NCBI GenBank assembly: GCA_050084985.1
Contig: JBITNC010000001.1
Span: 112,158,001 to 112,222,000 of the forward strand
Length of the DNA: 64,000 bases
From: Nageia nagi
Lineage: Eukaryota > Pinophyta
Direction: 5' to 3'
Shown: positions 59,991 through 64,000 of the stretch, piece by piece
Layout: every line of letters starts with the position of its first letter
Numbering within the stretch: position 1 is the first letter of the stretch
Program-made: the position numbers and the translations under genes
Notes under the pieces: generated by a model
Told to the model about the DNA's origin: nothing
Databases searched by the model: none
What the model saw: only the letters and a program-made list of their open reading frames with translations

Positions 59991-62900
59991 CATTTGGATA
60001 AGGATATTTATTTTCCAGGGTTTTATTGAATCAAATGAAGTCACCCTTACAACCATGACTGTAGATGAGAAGAAAGAAGTGTTGGAGAATCATAAGAAGG
60101 ATGTCAAAGCATTATTTTCCATCCAATTTGGGATATATGTATCCATATTATCCAAAATTGTAGAGTGTAATACTTCAAAGGAGGCATGGGAAATCTTAGA
60201 TAGCATATACAAAGGATCAACTAAGGTTTGAGTGGCATAGCTCCATTTGTTAAGGAAAGAGTTTGAATCCCTCCATATGAGAGGAAGAGAATATAAGTAT
60301 CTTCTTTTTCAAGATCCAATATCTTATAAATGCCCTCCATTCATACAATGAAGAGATGGGAGATACCAAAATTATGGAAAAGGTGCTCCTAAGCTTGCCT
60401 AAAAAGGTTTTATCCTATTACCATTGCCATTTAGAAAGCAAAGGACCTATCCTAACTCATGCTTATAGAGTTATAGGGTAGTATAAGTGCTTATGAATAT
60501 AAAATCAATGATAGAGTTGAGTCATTATACCAATCTTTCCAAGGATAGTTGAAAATGAAGGACCAATAGCCCTCTTCATCAACTCCTATTTTCTCCTCTT
60601 CATCCTCTCATGGAAGAGATAGATTATCATATGGAAGAAGTCATAGCAGAGGTTGAGGTAGGGGAAGAAGAGGCCATGGAAGAGGTTGTTGTAAAGGAAC
60701 ATCACAAGATAACACCCTTATATATTTTAAATTTTGTAATAAATATGGTCACATAGAATCACATTGCTAGAAGAAGAATCCCAATCTCAAAGCTTAGTAC
60801 ATTGAAGATGAGATCGAAAGCAACATGTTCCTCACCTCTAGTAGTTTACAAGTTGAAGAAGATGTATGGTACCTAGATAGTGGATTCTATAACAACATGA
60901 CTAAAAATAAAGCCCTATATCTTAAGATTGACACTAGTGTCATAGGCTAGGTTAGGTGTGGTGATACAAAAGTGCCAACATCCATGGTATACGAACTGTT
61001 GCCTTTAAGTTTAAAGATGGTAAGATATTATATATGCATAGCACTCTCTTTATTACTATCCTTAAGAATATCCTATTAAGTATTGATTAGCTTAGTATAA
61101 GAGGATATATAATCACCTTAAGAAGAAAATAATGCACCATAGTATATGAGGCTACTAACCAGCTTATAGCCACCATCCATATGACTGAGAGTAGGATGTA
61201 TATACTCAAGATGACACCTCCAGTGAGTTGTTCAAAAGCATCTATTGATTATGCCTAGTTATGGCATAGGATATTTAGTCATTTAAATTTTCACCAATTA
61301 ATTAGTCTACAAAAATTGGTGAGATGCCTTCCTACTATCTCCCATACACCCAATGAGGTCTATGAAACTTGCATTGCAAGCAAGTAACACTTAGCAAAGT
61401 TTTCAAAGCACCAATATAGGTCGAAGTATCCTCTTTAGTTGGTGCATATAGACATGTTTGGACCAATGAAAACTCCTAGCTAAGGTAGTAAGTCAAAATA
61501 AATGCTTATCTTTACTAATGAATTTTTTGGGATGAGCTAGTTTTATCTACTAAAAAACAAGTCTAACTCTTTTGAGGGTTTTGTTAAATTTAAATCACTT
61601 ATTGAAAAACAATTTGGCTATTTTATTAAAAATATTAGAACTAATAAAGGATGACAATTAATTTATAATGAATTTAATAACTTCTACCATTAGCTTGGTA
61701 TTATTAGGAAATATACAATTGTCTACACTCCACAACAAAATGGAGTGGCTGAAAGGAAAAATTGAATAATTATTGAGATGACTAGATTGATGATGAAAGA
61801 AAAGGGACTTCCCACTATTTTTTAGGGTGAATCAATGCATACTATTATATATATTCTTAATAGGTTTCCTAATCAATTTCTAAAGGATACCTCCCTTATG
61901 AAGCTTAGTTTGGTATACAACCAAAAATTTCTAATATCTAGATATTTGACTCAACTTATTTTATGCATATACCAAAAGAAAATAGGAAGAAGCTTGATGA
62001 GAAATCTATCAAATGCATTTTAGTGGGATACTCTAAAGCACATAAGGACTATAGGTGTTATGATCAACTAAGTGGCAAGGATCAAATTAGTAGAGATGTA
62101 ATTTTTGAAGAAGGGGGCCTAACCAATCAAGAAAATGGTGTTGAAGATACCAGTACTAAATTCCAACTTGATGAAGATTATGAACCTTATCACACTATTG
62201 CATGTCCTCATCCTCAACCTTAATCACCATCTTTACTAGCCACTAGTTCATCACAGTAGGCACAACCCAACTAGTCTCCTGTTATTCATACTCCATGAGA
62301 AAAAAATAAGTAGACAATTTATTGCTATCATCCTCTATCATTGATGTTGGATAAAGAGTTTAATTAAAGAATGACTTGATCACAAAATGGAGCTATAAAT
62401 CAAGAGGTAAAAATCTCTTATGCATTAATATCTTCATTTATTGAGCCTTCTTCATATAATGAACCTCTTACCAATGAGGATTGGAAGAAAGCCATGGACG
62501 ATGAAATTGAGCAAATCTAGAAGAGTGATAGCTAGAAGCTTGTACTTTCTCTCGAAGATAATAAGGTAATTAGTATCAAGTGGATTTATATATAGAAATA
62601 TAATCCTAATGAAAGTATTGCAAAGCATAAAGCTCATATAGTTGCTAAAGGATATGCTCAAAAGGAAGCACCCTAGGCATTGTACACCAAGATTGATGGT
62701 TACCTTCTAAAAAATAGTTATCAAAGATGCTTGACAAAAACCATATTGTACAAACAAGTTTAAGGTAGCAACTTTTTTATTTTGTGCATGTATATTGATG
62801 ATATCATTTTTACTAGCACCTCTAATGCTATGATAGACCAATTTAAAGATGCTATTATCAGTCAATTTGGGATGAATGATCTTGAATAGATGAATTATTT

Positions 62901-63675
62901 TCTTTGCATACAATTTAAGTAATCCTCTAGTGGATATTTGGTCACTTAGTCCACATATGTTGAAGATCTAGTAATCCTCCCCACATGTTGATGCAACTAT
63001 GTATTGATACTTAATAGTTAGCCTTACATATCTCACTCCTACTAAGACCAAACTTCATGTTTGCTATCAACAATGTAGCTTGATTCATATATGCACCACA
63101 TTATATGTATTGGATTATAGACAAGTGAATCATACACTATTTGAGTGGCACATGTCAATATGTGCTCTATATAAATCCTCAGACCAAGAAATTTTAAAGG
63201 CCTATAAAGATGTTTATTGGATCAGATGTCATGATGAATAGAAGAGCACATTAGGGTATAGATTCTTTTTTTATAAAATCTTTGGTCTCATGGAGCAATA
63301 AGAAGCAATCCCTATTGCACTTTCATTAACTAAAATTGAGTATCTTACTACATCTACCACTTATACGCAAGACATTTGGATTGCATATATGTTTGAAGAT
63401 TTAGGTATGGATATTGAGCTCCATAATATAGTGCACTATGATAATCTCAGCATGATTTCCATGACTAAGAACTCTATTTTTCATAGTAGGACAAAGCACA
63501 GTCATATAAACCATCACTTTATGAGAGATTTGGTTGAAGATGACTTTATCTAGTTTCATCACTATCCTACTAATGCTCAAATTACAAACATATTTATAGA
63601 GCCATTTCCTATGGATCATTTTTGCTACCTACAAAGCTAGCTTGGAGTACAAACCTTAGACATTTAGGGGATAAT
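59991..63675 (+). mobile_element. Decayed Ty1/copia element body
   Basis: Plus-strand gag-pol remains in order. Gag UBN2-like: VKALFSIQFGIYVSILSKI and SKEAWEILDSIYKGS (60095-60230). Zinc knuckle: KFCNKYGHIESHC near 60730-60768, with the first Cys lost. Protease: WYLDSGFYNNMTK (60865-60905), catalytic DSG kept. GAG-pre-integrase: LWHRIFSHLNFHQL (61258). Integrase: HIDMFGPMKT, then TPQQNGVAERKN (61440-61770). Reverse transcriptase: WKKAMDDEIEQI, KHKAHIVAKGYAQKEAP (62480-62680), then a jump to YIDDIIFT (62790-62813), so the central RT blocks are deleted. RNase H: SLTKIEYLTTSTTY to ITNIFIEPF (63320-63610). Many stops. The 5' LTR and gag start are missing. Confidence 0.9.
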
Positions 63676-63838
63676 TATTGGAAAACCTTCAAAGGAATAG
63701 GGTGCTCATTGGACTTTGTATATATTGCATATCTCTTTTACTTTCTTTTCTTTGTATTTTAGTTTTTTCTAATAGAGAAAATGATCTCCTTTCTTCATGG
63801 AGATTAAGGTGGCAATTGAAAATGTTAATCTCCATTCA
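63676..63838 (+). repeat. Partial 3' LTR of the copia element
   Basis: Begins TATTGGAAAACC after the polypurine tract CATTTAGGGGA, matching 9915 onward. It stops matching at about 63838 (after CTCCATTC), half-way through the LTR. Confidence 0.8.
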
Positions 63839-64000
63839 AAGGAATAGAAAAATATAATGAAATGGAAGAATCATTTTACATGACAAAATAGAAAATTAAG
63901 AATACAAGAGCACAATCTAAGCTTTTAATTTTAATATTTATAACCTTTACATAATAGCATAATCATCATCCCATACTACTCATAGTTACTGAATAAGTAG
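63839..64000. repeat. Copy of the 3712-3875 block
   Basis: About 160 bp nearly identical to 3712-3875 (AAAATATAATGAAATGGAAG through GAATAAGTAG), joined directly to the broken LTR. Runs off the window. Confidence 0.8.

Noticed and set aside
47573-63838. Possible pararetrovirus or retrovirus-like envelope
   Set aside because: The LTR pairs, integrase domains and copia/gypsy motifs explain the region; no movement, coat or envelope signature was seen.
1-64000. An intact, previously undescribed multi-gene system
   Set aside because: No cluster of intact co-oriented genes exists here; all recognisable coding sequence is broken. The most unusual items are the gypsy domain order and its extra 3' ORF, reported as findings.

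Overview
This is a very AT-rich, CpG-poor stretch of nuclear DNA from a land plant. Plant-specific families fix that much: DYW-type PPR proteins, an AOP-like 2-oxoglutarate dioxygenase, an LRR-type receptor kinase and plant Ty1/copia and Ty3/gypsy elements. The deep decay of old retroelements and the repeated gene-fragment duplications look like a large gymnosperm (conifer-type) genome, but the species cannot be named from the sequence. I find no intact protein-coding gene; everything recognisable is a pseudogene or a decayed mobile element.

From 1 to about 47.2 kb the window is a patchwork of duplicated blocks. (a) Three minus-strand DYW-PPR 3' ends lie at 1-965, 12.8-14.0 kb and 24.0-25.0 kb. 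(b) Eight minus-strand copies or tails of a 2OG-Fe(II) dioxygenase lie at 1.8, 7.9, 10.4, 22.9, 29.5, 35.7, 42.0 and 43.4 kb. The 29.5-30.6 kb copy is the best preserved, with three exons and two short introns. (c) Four plus-strand copies of a DUF4283/zinc-knuckle (LINE ORF1-like) unit lie at 4.0, 17.8, 20.0 and 38.1 kb. (d) Long non-coding blocks between them are shared pairwise. The largest pair is 29.3-35.8 kb against 43.15-47.2 kb; in it, a receptor-kinase pseudogene island (32.45-34.38 kb) is present in only one copy. Copia RNase H/LTR 3' ends lie at 1.1-1.6 and 9.5-10.2 kb.

From 47.6 to about 60.0 kb lies one long, degenerate Ty3/gypsy element on the minus strand: a 1.45-kb LTR on the left, a truncated LTR on the right, then gag, protease, an RVT_3-type RNase H, reverse transcriptase and integrase, followed by an extra 3' ORF region of about 3.7 kb with a coiled-coil-rich end. 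From 60.0 to 63.7 kb a decayed Ty1/copia element on the plus strand abuts it, ending in a partial LTR that joins abruptly to a block also seen at 3.7 kb.

The genes do not form a pathway. What the window records is death of a few plant genes (PPR, dioxygenase, kinase), amplification of their remains by segmental duplication, and retroelement invasion. I saw no tRNA, rRNA, CRISPR or organellar segment.
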